From contig JALCQD010000005.1 of the NCBI GenBank assembly GCA_022651005.1, forward strand, positions 55,940 to 119,939: a DNA stretch of 64,000 nt, written 5' to 3'. The notes beneath the pieces were generated by a model. That model did no database searches. It was not told the origin of the DNA and saw only the letters and a list, made by a program, of their open reading frames with translations. Shown here piece after piece: positions 26,744-35,700 of the stretch. Each line of letters opens with the position of its first letter. The stretch's first letter is position 1. Source of the DNA: Bifidobacteriaceae bacterium. Its GTDB lineage: Bacteria; Actinomycetota; Actinomycetes; Actinomycetales; Bifidobacteriaceae. The translations under genes and the position numbers were made by a program.

Positions 26744-28075
26744 TTACTCGGCGGATGCTGCGCTCTGGATTTCCTTGGCCCAGCCGTCAACGAATGCCGA
26801 CTTGACGGAATCCCACTTGCCGGTGCCCTGAGCGTACTCGAGCATTGCGGAGCCGAGGTTGTTCTTCCAGGTCTCGGACGGCATGAGGGTGAAGTTCCAG
26901 GAAACCTGCGTCTTGCCGGAGCTCTGATCCTTCTGAGCTGCCTGAACCAGCGGGTTGTCAGACTTGATGGAGCTCATCGACTTGAACGGAGTGGTGAAGC
27001 CCATCTTGGTGGACAGCGCGTCCTGGCCCTTCTTGTTGGTGATCATCCACTTGAGGAACGCTTCGGTGGCCTTCTTGTCGGCGTCGGAGGCGTTCTTGTT
27101 GATGCACCAGTAGTTCTCGGAGCCTGTTGCCAGGCCCTCGTTGGCGTCGTCAACACCGAAGTAGATCGGCATCATGCCAATGTCGCTGGCCTTCATACCG
27201 GCCTTCTGCAGGTCGGTCCATGCCCAGGTGCCGTTCTGGTAGAGGGCTGCCTTGCTGGTGGCGAACTCTGAGGTTGCGTCATCGGCGGTCTTGGAGCTGA
27301 TCTGAGTCTTGGGGGTGGTGGAGTCGGTCAGGTACATGTCGAACACGTTCTTGAACTGTGGCAGGTAGGTGCCCTTCACAGTCTTGGGCTGCTCGGTAAC
27401 GCCGTCGGCCTTGAGCTCGTAGTAGAGCGGGAGGTTCGCAAGGTGGGTCTTGAAGCGCCAGTCGGAGCTTGAGTCGAAGCCAGCGGACGTGAAGGCGCCG
27501 TCGAGGCCGAGCTCGCTCTTGTGCTTCTGCAGACCGTCGGCCACCGCCTTGAGCTTGTCGAAGCTGTTGATTTCCTCAACGGACTTGACTGCCGCGTCGG
27601 AAAGCTTGAAGTACTTGTTGAGAATCGACTTGTTGTAGATGATGCCGTAAGTTTCCATCACGTAAGGAACGCCTGCAACCTCGTTGCCATTCTTGAGGGC
27701 CACGTCCTTGTTGATGAGGTCCTTGTACACGGCGGAGTTGCTCATGTCGGCCGTGTAGTCCTTCCAGCTGGCCAGGCCCACGGGGCCATTGACCTGGAAG
27801 AGGGTCGGAGCGTTGCTCTTCGACATTTCTGACTTGAGCTTCTGCTCATAGGTGCCGGAGGCGGCGGTCTGGACGTTGACCTGAACACCGGTTTCCTTGG
27901 TGTATTCCTTGGCGATGGCCTTCCATGCGTCTGCTGCTTCAGGCTTGAAGTTGAGGTAGTACACCTGTCCCTTCGAGTCGCTCGATGAGGAGCTCGATCC
28001 ACATGCCGAGAGTGTTCCCACTGCCATAGCGCCTACCGCAACAAGTGCGAGCGTTGACTTAAGCGTGCGATTCAT
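26744..28075 (-). CDS. Carbohydrate ABC transporter substrate-binding lipoprotein
   Basis: A 443-residue family 1 extracellular solute-binding protein. A lipoprotein signal peptide ends in LSAC (C25), followed by a Ser-rich linker and a two-lobed binding fold. Motifs such as FQVNGPVGLASWKDYT and the C-terminal GFTTPFKSM belong to the CUT1 group. It delivers an oligosaccharide to the two permeases encoded upstream. The start at 28075 has GGAAAGG before it; a longer frame from 28126 would spoil the signal peptide. Expression is probably boosted by the hairpin at 28099-28116. Confidence 0.93.
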   Translation of the reverse strand: MNRTLKSTLALVAVGAMAVGTLSACGSSSSSSDSKGQVYYLNFKPEAADAWKAIAKEYTKETGVQVNVQTAASGTYEQKLKSEMSKSNAPTLFQVNGPVGLASWKDYTADMSNSAVYKDLINKDVALKNGNEVAGVPYVMETYGIIYNKSILNKYFKLSDAAVKSVEEINSFDKLKAVADGLQKHKSELGLDGAFTSAGFDSSSDWRFKTHLANLPLYYELKADGVTEQPKTVKGTYLPQFKNVFDMYLTDSTTPKTQISSKTADDATSEFATSKAALYQNGTWAWTDLQKAGMKASDIGMMPIYFGVDDANEGLATGSENYWCINKNASDADKKATEAFLKWMITNKKGQDALSTKMGFTTPFKSMSSIKSDNPLVQAAQKDQSSGKTQVSWNFTLMPSETWKNNLGSAMLEYAQGTGKWDSVKSAFVDGWAKEIQSAASAE

Positions 28076-28098
28076 CTTTGAACCTTTCCTTTCTTTAA

Positions 28099-28116
28099 AC
28101 GAGGGGTAAGCCTCGT
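28099..28116 (-). other. Hairpin before the binding-protein ribosome binding site
   Basis: ACGAGG/CCTCGT with a six-base loop, followed on the minus strand by TTTAAAGAAAGG. A 5' stabiliser or weak processing site is likely. Confidence 0.4.
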
Positions 28117-28200
28117 CGGTCTTCAATGGAATTCTTCAGTTATAAGTAGTTAGTGCGCTGTGCGGCCTTGCAAGCCGCTGAGCGCGACGGCCCGCCGACC

Positions 28201-29097
28201 TCAGCCCTTCACCGCGCCTGCGGTGACGCCGGCGATGATGAACTTCTGGCAGAACAGGTAGAACACCACGATCGGGATGATGGCGAGCACGAGGCAGCCC
28301 ATCATGGCTCCCATGTCAACCGCACCATAGCCGCCCTTGAGGTACTGGACTGCGATGGAGATGGTCATGTACTTGTTGCCGTCCAGCGTGAGGTACGGGA
28401 GGAGGTAGTCGTTCCAGATCCACATGGTTTCGAGGATCGCGACGGAGACGATGGAGGGCTTCATCATGGGGACAACCACGGTGAAGAAGGTGCGCGGAAC
28501 CGATGCGCCGTCAATCATGGCGGCTTCCTCGATTTCGGAGGGGATGCCCTTCACCACGCCGGTAAACATGAACACCGCGAGGCCGGCGCCGAAGCCCAGG
28601 TAGATGATCCACAGCCCCCACGGGGTGTTGAGGCTGAACATATCGGTGAGCTTGGCCAGCGGATACATCACCATCTGGAAGGGGACGATCATGTTGAAGA
28701 GGAAGAGAAGGTAGAGGCCCTTTGCCGCCCAGTTGTCCACGCGGACGATCCACCAGGCGCACATCGAGGTGCACAGGAGAATGAGGGCCACGGAACCGAC
28801 CGTGATGACGACCGTCCACCAGAAGCTGGAGATGAAGTCGGTCTTCTCGATGCCGTCGGTGTAGTTGCTCAGGCCAACCCAGCTCTTGGCGTTCGGCAGG
28901 CTGAAGGTCTGCGAGGAAATGTAGATCTTCTGCTTGAAGGAGTTGAAAACGACCAGCAGGATCGGGTAAATCCACGCGATGGAGACGAGTGCGAAGAGAA
29001 TGGTCCAGAACCATCCGTGCTTCATGTACTCTTTCTTCTCGACCTTGCCAGTGTGCGTGCGAGTTGCGGTGTTGGCCGCCTTGATTGCGTTACTCAT
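28201..29097 (-). CDS. Carbohydrate ABC transporter permease (MalG type)
   Basis: A 298-residue inner-membrane permease with six hydrophobic segments. The EAA loop is EEAAMIDGASVPRTFFTVVVPMMKPS, where it contacts the ATPase. The N-terminal ~25 residues are cytoplasmic. It overlaps the MalF-type gene by four bases. No ATP-binding gene lies in this locus, so a shared ATPase elsewhere in the genome must energise it, as is common in bifidobacteria. Confidence 0.94.
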   Translation of the reverse strand: MSNAIKAANTATRTHTGKVEKKEYMKHGWFWTILFALVSIAWIYPILLVVFNSFKQKIYISSQTFSLPNAKSWVGLSNYTDGIEKTDFISSFWWTVVITVGSVALILLCTSMCAWWIVRVDNWAAKGLYLLFLFNMIVPFQMVMYPLAKLTDMFSLNTPWGLWIIYLGFGAGLAVFMFTGVVKGIPSEIEEAAMIDGASVPRTFFTVVVPMMKPSIVSVAILETMWIWNDYLLPYLTLDGNKYMTISIAVQYLKGGYGAVDMGAMMGCLVLAIIPIVVFYLFCQKFIIAGVTAGAVKG

Positions 29098-29948
29098 GCC
29101 TGCACCTCCTTGCTGGTGGTGAGTCGGTTCTGGATGATCGCGATGACTGCCACGATGATGAAGAACACGACCGCCTTGGCCTGGCCCACGCCTTCAAAGC
29201 CGACGCGGCCATAGAACGTGTTGTAAATGTTGAGCGCGAGCATCTCCGAGGAGTTCGACGGGGCGCCGTTGGTGAGCGCGAGGTTCTGATCGAAGAGCTT
29301 GAATCCGTTGGTCACCGTGAGGAAGGTGCACACTGTGATGCTGGGCATCATCAACGGGATGGTGACGTGGAAGAGGGTCTGGCGAGCGTTGGCGCCGTCC
29401 ACCTGAGCGGCTTCCATCACGTCGGAGGGCAGGGACTGCAGGCCGGCGATGTAGATGACCATCATGTAGCCGATTTGCTGCCAGCACATCAGGATGACGA
29501 GGCCCCAGAATCCGTAGATTCCCTTGTACGTCAGCGAGAGGCCCCAGTGGGCGAGCACGCCGTTGAGCAGCAGCTGCCAGATGTAGCCCAGCACGATACC
29601 GCCGATGAGATTTGGCATGAAGAAGACGCCGCGGAACAGATTGGCGCCGCGCATGGCCCGGGTGAACATATAGGCCACGAAGAAAGCTAAGACGTTGATG
29701 AGAATCGTTGTCACCACGGTGAAAGCCACCGTGAAGATGAGCGCGTGGACGAAATCAGGGTCTGAGAAAACTCCACGGTAGTTCTTGAAGCCCACCCAGC
29801 GCGCATCCGTGATGGTGGTGAACTTGGTGAAGCTGAGGTAGATGCCGATAACGAACGGCGCTACGAAGCCAATGATGAACGCGGCGAAAGTGGGAAGTGC
29901 GAACACCGCCCACCAGCGGCGTATGGATTTGCCTATCATCGTTACCAT
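29094..29948 (-). CDS. Carbohydrate ABC transporter permease (MalF type)
   Basis: A 284-residue permease with six hydrophobic segments and the EAA loop MEAAQVDGANARQTLFHVTIP. It is first gene of the minus-strand operon malF-like, malG-like, binding protein, then probably DUF624. The start at 29948 was selected since GGAGGAAG lies about ten bases upstream; a 36-residue extension without a ribosome site was dropped. The palindrome GTTTGCAAAC 180 bp upstream is a likely LacI target. Confidence 0.92.
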   Translation of the reverse strand: MVTMIGKSIRRWWAVFALPTFAAFIIGFVAPFVIGIYLSFTKFTTITDARWVGFKNYRGVFSDPDFVHALIFTVAFTVVTTILINVLAFFVAYMFTRAMRGANLFRGVFFMPNLIGGIVLGYIWQLLLNGVLAHWGLSLTYKGIYGFWGLVILMCWQQIGYMMVIYIAGLQSLPSDVMEAAQVDGANARQTLFHVTIPLMMPSITVCTFLTVTNGFKLFDQNLALTNGAPSNSSEMLALNIYNTFYGRVGFEGVGQAKAVVFFIIVAVIAIIQNRLTTSKEVQA

Positions 29949-30127
29949 CTGTGCCCCACTTCCTCCTCCGTGGGATTGCGGCGTTACCCACAACCAGCCG
30001 AGTTCCGAGACGTCAACAGCGTTGTATGTATCGTGCCGGGATGCCCTTGCCTGCACCTCTTAGTGCAAACATGTGCATCATTGCTTTTGAAGTTTTTAAA
30101 GCTTTTGGTAAGACTCACAATAACACA

Positions 30128-30137
30128 GTTTGCAAAC
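30128..30137. promoter_or_regulatory. Candidate LacI operator upstream of the sugar ABC operon
   Basis: A perfect 10-bp palindrome GTTTGCAAAC, typical of LacI-family half-site symmetry. It lies in the 658-bp gap between the sugar ABC operon and the cas genes; a TTGCAAACG half copy is near 30314. The rest of the gap is AT-rich promoter sequence for both directions; I see no further gene in it. Confidence 0.45.
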
Positions 30138-30606
30138 GATGTCATACGCGTGTGGTGGAGCATTCATCATTGAGATTTGGCCGACGTTACAGAACTAACC
30201 CGAGAGAAACCTTGGAATCTCGGATAAAACGACGCTATTAACCGTTCGCGTTGAGCGGTTTCTACAAAATGACACGCCGTCATCGCTCTTCACAATCTGC
30301 GACAGCGCAAAAACTTGCAAACGAACGCCGTGCTTGCTACACGCAAAACCATGCGGAATGAAGCGGAAATGTGACCATCTCCGCAATGCAAAAATATGCA
30401 GCCCCTACAGAAGAATTCCGCAAAAATCAATTCCGCCGAGAAATTAAATCCAAAAAGAATAAGTTCGTTGCCGCAAAGATTTCTGCCCCACACTCTCACC
30501 TCAGCAGTCTTCATTTCTCTCACGATCGACTCAAAAGTACACTGAGAACAGGCTGTCTCAATTTGGATACAGCCTTCATTCTGAACTTGATTTCAAAGGA
30601 GAAATC

Positions 30607-32214
30607 ATGGATTCTGAAAAAGAACACGATGACGAGCCCATTCCTATTAGTCTTGTAGCAAATTACATCTTCTGCCCGCGGCGCGCATGGCTCGAGGCTG
30701 CAGGTGAAAAAGTCGAGTCTGCTCAGATAAGCGTCGGGGACACCGCTCATAAACGAGTTGACGCGCCAACTCTCACCGACGATGCCACCCTCTTCCACGC
30801 CCTTGATGTGCGGCACAGCAGATGGAACGTGAGCGGACGGCTTGACGCAGCACAACGTACTCCCGACGGAATGGTCATCCGAGAATACAAGGCCACTCCA
30901 GTAAAGCAGTCAATGCAAGTGACAGACGCCATGCGAACCCAGCTCGCGCTGCAAAGCGCCTGTCTGCAAGATATGGGAGAAACTGTTCTCGGCACCGAGA
31001 TCTTCTTCATCTCGCATCACAGAAGAGTCAAAGTTGAACTCACCGACGAAGACTTCCACAAAGCTGAAGATGCGGTAAGGCAGGTCCGCGAGATGATCAA
31101 CGCTCCAGCCGCACCCGCTCCCCTCGAAGACAGTCCGCGCTGCCTACGGTGCTCTCACGTTGGTATTTGCCTACCAGAAGAACGCGCCCTCGGAACGGTT
31201 ACTCGTCGCGTCATGGTGACTTCCCCTGATCACCAGGTGACGCACCTCACCACGCCAGGAACGCGAGCTTCCTCGCATGACGGCCGCATGCTCGTTACTA
31301 AGCGTGGCGACGAAATCGCCTCTGTGCCGCTCGACACCATCCAAGCTCTGCAGCTTCACGGCAACATAGATCTCACCAGTGGGCTCATTCGGGAACTCCT
31401 CTGGCGCAATGTACCCATCATGTGGTGCAGCGGAACGGGACGCCTCTACGGATGGACGTCGCCCTCATACGGACCAAACGGCACTGCACGAGTGGAACAA
31501 CATGTTGCATCACACGAAGGGCGACTCGGACTTGCACGCGAGTTCATCCAGGCCAAAGTACACAATCAGGCCGTTTTACTGCGCCGAAGCGATCCCGCAA
31601 ATTCCGCACTGCCACAGCTGAGAGAAATTGGGAAACAACTGAAAAATTGCAACAGATGGCAGGACGTTCTCGGGTTGGAAGGCGAGGCAGCAGCGCTGTA
31701 TTTCTCGCAATTCTCAGCTCTCATCAAACCTGCGAAGCGCAGGGGATGGCCATGGGTCGCACGTATGCGCAGGCCAGCACCCGACGAATTGAACTCTCTG
31801 CTCGATTACACCTACGCGCTTCTTTTGGCAGACTGCATTCGCGCCATTACGGCCTGCGGACTTGACCCGCACGCAGGATTTCTCCACAGCAGTTCGCGCA
31901 ATAAACCAGCGCTTGCACTCGACCTCATGGAGGAATTCCGCGCGCCTATTGCAGACTCGATCGTCCAGACAGTCGTGAATAACGCCGAAGTGAGTCCACA
32001 AGGCTTTTCTCATGTTCTCGGCTCAGTCCGCATGCGTGACGATACCCGGCGAAGCCTCGTCAAAGCGTATGAACGCCGTCTCGAAACAGAGATCACGCAT
32101 CCTCTTTTTGGGTACAAAGCTACATGGCGGCGAACCATAGAAATTCAAGCACGACTCATCCTGGGATATCTTGATGGAACACAATCCTCCTATAAAGGGA
32201 TCCGGATCCGATGA
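30607..32214 (+). CDS. cas4-cas1: Cas4-Cas1 fusion protein (type I-G/I-U adaptation)
   Basis: A 535-residue fusion. Residues 1-195 are a Cas4 nuclease with four [Fe-S] cysteines (C23, C179, C182, C188). Residues about 200-535 are the Cas1 integrase; likely active residues are E360 (LEGEAA), H422 (GLDPHAGFLH) and D439 (LALDLMEEFR). Cas4 trims prespacers and selects the PAM; Cas1-Cas2 inserts them at the leader end. The fusion is characteristic of subtype I-G (formerly I-U). AAAGGAG precedes the ATG. It overlaps cas2 by four bases. Confidence 0.96.
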   Translation: MDSEKEHDDEPIPISLVANYIFCPRRAWLEAAGEKVESAQISVGDTAHKRVDAPTLTDDATLFHALDVRHSRWNVSGRLDAAQRTPDGMVIREYKATPVKQSMQVTDAMRTQLALQSACLQDMGETVLGTEIFFISHHRRVKVELTDEDFHKAEDAVRQVREMINAPAAPAPLEDSPRCLRCSHVGICLPEERALGTVTRRVMVTSPDHQVTHLTTPGTRASSHDGRMLVTKRGDEIASVPLDTIQALQLHGNIDLTSGLIRELLWRNVPIMWCSGTGRLYGWTSPSYGPNGTARVEQHVASHEGRLGLAREFIQAKVHNQAVLLRRSDPANSALPQLREIGKQLKNCNRWQDVLGLEGEAAALYFSQFSALIKPAKRRGWPWVARMRRPAPDELNSLLDYTYALLLADCIRAITACGLDPHAGFLHSSSRNKPALALDLMEEFRAPIADSIVQTVVNNAEVSPQGFSHVLGSVRMRDDTRRSLVKAYERRLETEITHPLFGYKATWRRTIEIQARLILGYLDGTQSSYKGIRIR

Positions 32215-32507
32215 GCGACGAGATGAGAACATATCTGGTTGCCTATGACATCGTTGATGACAAGAGACGCAATCACGTTGCGACTTTGCTCAAGCACTAC
32301 GGCGAAAGAGTGCAGTACAGCCTGTTCTTAGTTGAGGTACGCCCGGCGAGGATTATTACCGTTTCAAGCGAGCTCAAGGGACTGATCGACACGGATACTG
32401 ATTCCGTAGCCATCTGCGATGCCGGTCTCAGAACACAGAGCAAGAAGGGGCTGCATTTTATCGGCCGTCGCGGGTATAGCGATATCGAGATACCGACGGT
32501 GATTTAA
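32211..32507 (+). CDS. cas2: CRISPR-associated protein Cas2
   Basis: A 98-residue ferredoxin-like protein. The YLVAYDIVDDKRRNHVATLL start is typical, with the conserved Asp after Tyr. Cas2 dimers scaffold two Cas1 dimers for spacer integration. The start overlaps the cas4-cas1 stop as ATGA. The leader and array begin 234 bp downstream on the same strand. Confidence 0.96.
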   Translation: MSDEMRTYLVAYDIVDDKRRNHVATLLKHYGERVQYSLFLVEVRPARIITVSSELKGLIDTDTDSVAICDAGLRTQSKKGLHFIGRRGYSDIEIPTVI

Positions 32508-32741
32508 AAGGACTCCTTTTCCTGCCACCTTCGCTAATCCCATTACCGAATTATCGGGTTAGCTATATTTACAGATTGCGAGCGCTCCATCGATGCGCGA
32601 CACGCGAAGAGCGCTCGCAGTTGCGATGACGGGGATCGCAGAAGATTCATTATCACTCTGCTATTTGCTGCTCTTGTTCTCCATCTACCTCTCGCAAAAC
32701 TGCTCTTGTCCCCAGCAGTTGCAATGCTTTTGGGTATGGCA
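32508..32741 (+). promoter_or_regulatory. CRISPR leader
   Basis: A 234-bp non-coding stretch between cas2 and the first repeat. The array end here has perfect repeats while the far end has degenerate ones, marking this side as the leader. It contains a perfect 10-bp inverted repeat GCGAGCGCTC/GAGCGCTCGC (32578-32618) and a CTAA-CCC/GGG-TTAG hairpin after cas2 (about 32533-32562). Confidence 0.75.
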
Positions 32742-35700
32742 CTTTCCAGTCTTTCTTAGACTGGACTTCATTGAGGCCGATCCTGCGACCCATCAACCTA
32801 TGCAACAGGGAAACTTTCCAGTCTTTCTTAGACTGGACTTCATTGAGGCGGTACTGAGAAAAAGGAAGAGACCATTAAGCTCATCAACTTTCCAGTCTTT
32901 CTTAGACTGGACTTCATTGAGGCCCGATGACCCTTGGATGTCGCACGCGTTCATCTCCAACTTTCCAGTCTTTCTTAGACTGGACTTCATTGAGGCCGGC
33001 CATACAAGGCGGCTGCGGTAAGGTCGTGGAGCTTTCCAGTCTTTCTTAGACTGGACTTCATTGAGGCATCGACGACGACAAGATGACGCAGGACAACGAC
33101 GGATCTTTCCAGTCTTTCTTAGACTGGACTTCATTGAGGCCCAGCCAACGCGGGCACGCAGGTGAATCTGAGTGCCTTTCCAGTCTTTCTTAGACTGGAC
33201 TTCATTGAGGCATCGACGACGACAAGATGACGCAGGACAACGACGGACTTTCCAGTCTTTCTTAGACTGGACTTCATTGAGGCAAGAACGGGGACGAGCG
33301 CCGTCGCAACGGCCTTGCTTTCCAGTCTTTCTTAGACTGGACTTCATTGAGGCTACACCAAAGGCGACGGCGGCGACACCTACTATATGCTTTCCAGTCT
33401 TTCTTAGACTGGACTTCATTGAGGCAATATCGAACCGAACGGAAAGCGTTTCCAGACGTTCCTTTCCAGTCTTTCTTAGACTGGACTTCATTGAGGCGCG
33501 GATAACGACCCATTGAGCGGAATCGAGTATTAACTTTCCAGTCTTTCTTAGACTGGACTTCATTGAGGCTAGCATTGTGGCCATCTCTGAGATCGGCTGG
33601 GTCGTCTTTCCAGTCTTTCTTAGACTGGACTTCATTGAGGCTATCTCCTGGATTAACCAGAGCCTGATATTGCGCACCTTTCCAGTCTTTCTTAGACTGG
33701 ACTTCATTGAGGCTCGCATGGCGGTCCTGGGGCCGGTCCTGTGGAGAAACTTTCCAGTCTTTCTTAGACTGGACTTCATTGAGGCTCTCATCATCGAGGG
33801 GGTCTACCTCATCCCGGTCAGCTTTCCAGTCTTTCTTAGACTGGACTTCATTGAGGCGAATGATACGTATGCCAAGGCTAAATCAGAACAAACTTTCCAG
33901 TCTTTCTTAGACTGGACTTCATTGAGGCCCGTCTCCCAGAGACTCACTGCACCTCGAGTCACACCTTTCCAGTCTTTCTTAGACTGGACTTCATTGAGGC
34001 AGTATGGACCAGCTTAATACTATTGGCGGGGGCGTGGCTTTCCAGTCTTTCTTAGACTGGACTTCATTGAGGCCAGGGTAACGTTAACCCGTATTTTAAT
34101 GCGACAGAGCTTTCCAGTCTTTCTTAGACTGGACTTCATTGAGGCTATTTGCTTTTTAGCCTCAGCTTTTTGCTTTTCACTCTTTCCAGTCTTTCTTAGA
34201 CTGGACTTCATTGAGGCAGGCCGACTACTTCGACAAAGTGGGCCGCGAACAACTTTCCAGTCTTTCTTAGACTGGACTTCATTGAGGCGCCATTTTCGGC
34301 CATCTCCTAGTCCCCGCGAGTGTGCTTTCCAGTCTTTCTTAGACTGGACTTCATTGAGGCGGCAACACCGCCGACTATTGGGGCACTGACTGGCAACTTT
34401 CCAGTCTTTCTTAGACTGGACTTCATTGAGGCGCGCGAAACCCTGACGGGCATACGTCTGATACCACCCCTTTCCAGTCTTTCTTAGACTGGACTTCATT
34501 GAGGCTCATGCAGGGAGTATCGGCCCGTGAATCGGGTTCTGCTTTCCAGTCTTTCTTAGACTGGACTTCATTGAGGCCAGCAGCTAGGGCAATCGAACAC
34601 GCTGTTGGACGCGCCTTTCCAGTCTTTCTTAGACTGGACTTCATTGAGGCGATTGCCGTATGCTACGCTGCGACCGTATACGCGCCTTTCCAGTCTTTCT
34701 TAGACTGGACTTCATTGAGGCGGAATAAACGGGTGGAACTTTCAGGTGGACAACAGACTTTCCAGTCTTTCTTAGACTGGACTTCATTGAGGCTGCTAAT
34801 TTTCCTACCCCCCTAGCAAATCAGCACCACTTTCCAGTCTTTCTTAGACTGGACTTCATTGAGGCGTCGCACCGCAGGCCATGATCGACCCACGCGCCTT
34901 CTTTCCAGTCTTTCTTAGACTGGACTTCATTGAGGCACGTTGAAATAGTAGCCGATGTCCACCAGGGCCATCTTTCCAGTCTTTCTTAGACTGGACTTCA
35001 TTGAGGCGGCAAACGAATGGCAAACCGATAGCAAACATGATGGCACTTTCCAGTCTTTCTTAGACTGGACTTCATTGAGGCTATTTGCACCACTGGGAGA
35101 CGATTAGCGTGAGTGGACTTTCCAGTCTTTCTTAGACTGGACTTCATTGAGGCTCCATACGGCAGCCGAGGTCACCAGTGGTTCCGCCTTTCCAGTCTTT
35201 CTTAGACTGGACTTCATTGAGGCTTCAATTACAACTATACGGGTAACGTATAGTCCGTCTTTCCAGTCTTTCTTAGACTGGACTTCATTGAGGCGAGGTT
35301 GCTTGCCTCATGCAAGCCAGGAAACGGGTGCTTTCCAGTCTTTCTTAGACTGGACTTCATTGAGGCCTGTGATGGTTCTGAGTGTGTCTTCGCGGACTCC
35401 CACTTTCCAGTCTTTCTTAGACTGGACTTCATTGAGGCGCTTCTCCAGTTCGTCTGCCGCAGCCTTGTTGGCCTTCTTTCCAGTCTTTCTTAGACTGGAC
35501 TTCATTGAGGCGCGAATCCACGACTGGCGAGCATGGTGCAGAACGCGCAGCTTTCCAGTCTTTCTTAGACTGGACTTCATTGAGGCGGTCGCCCCGCATT
35601 GAACACTTCCGTCGTCCGCTGCTTTCCAGTCTTTCTTAGACTGGACTTCATTGAGGCTTCCAATAAAAAATATTCGGATTATGCTATGCAACTCTTTCCA

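Noticed and set aside
30607..32214. Separate cas4 and cas1 genes with a frameshift
   Set aside because: The frame is uninterrupted, and the fusion is normal for this subtype.
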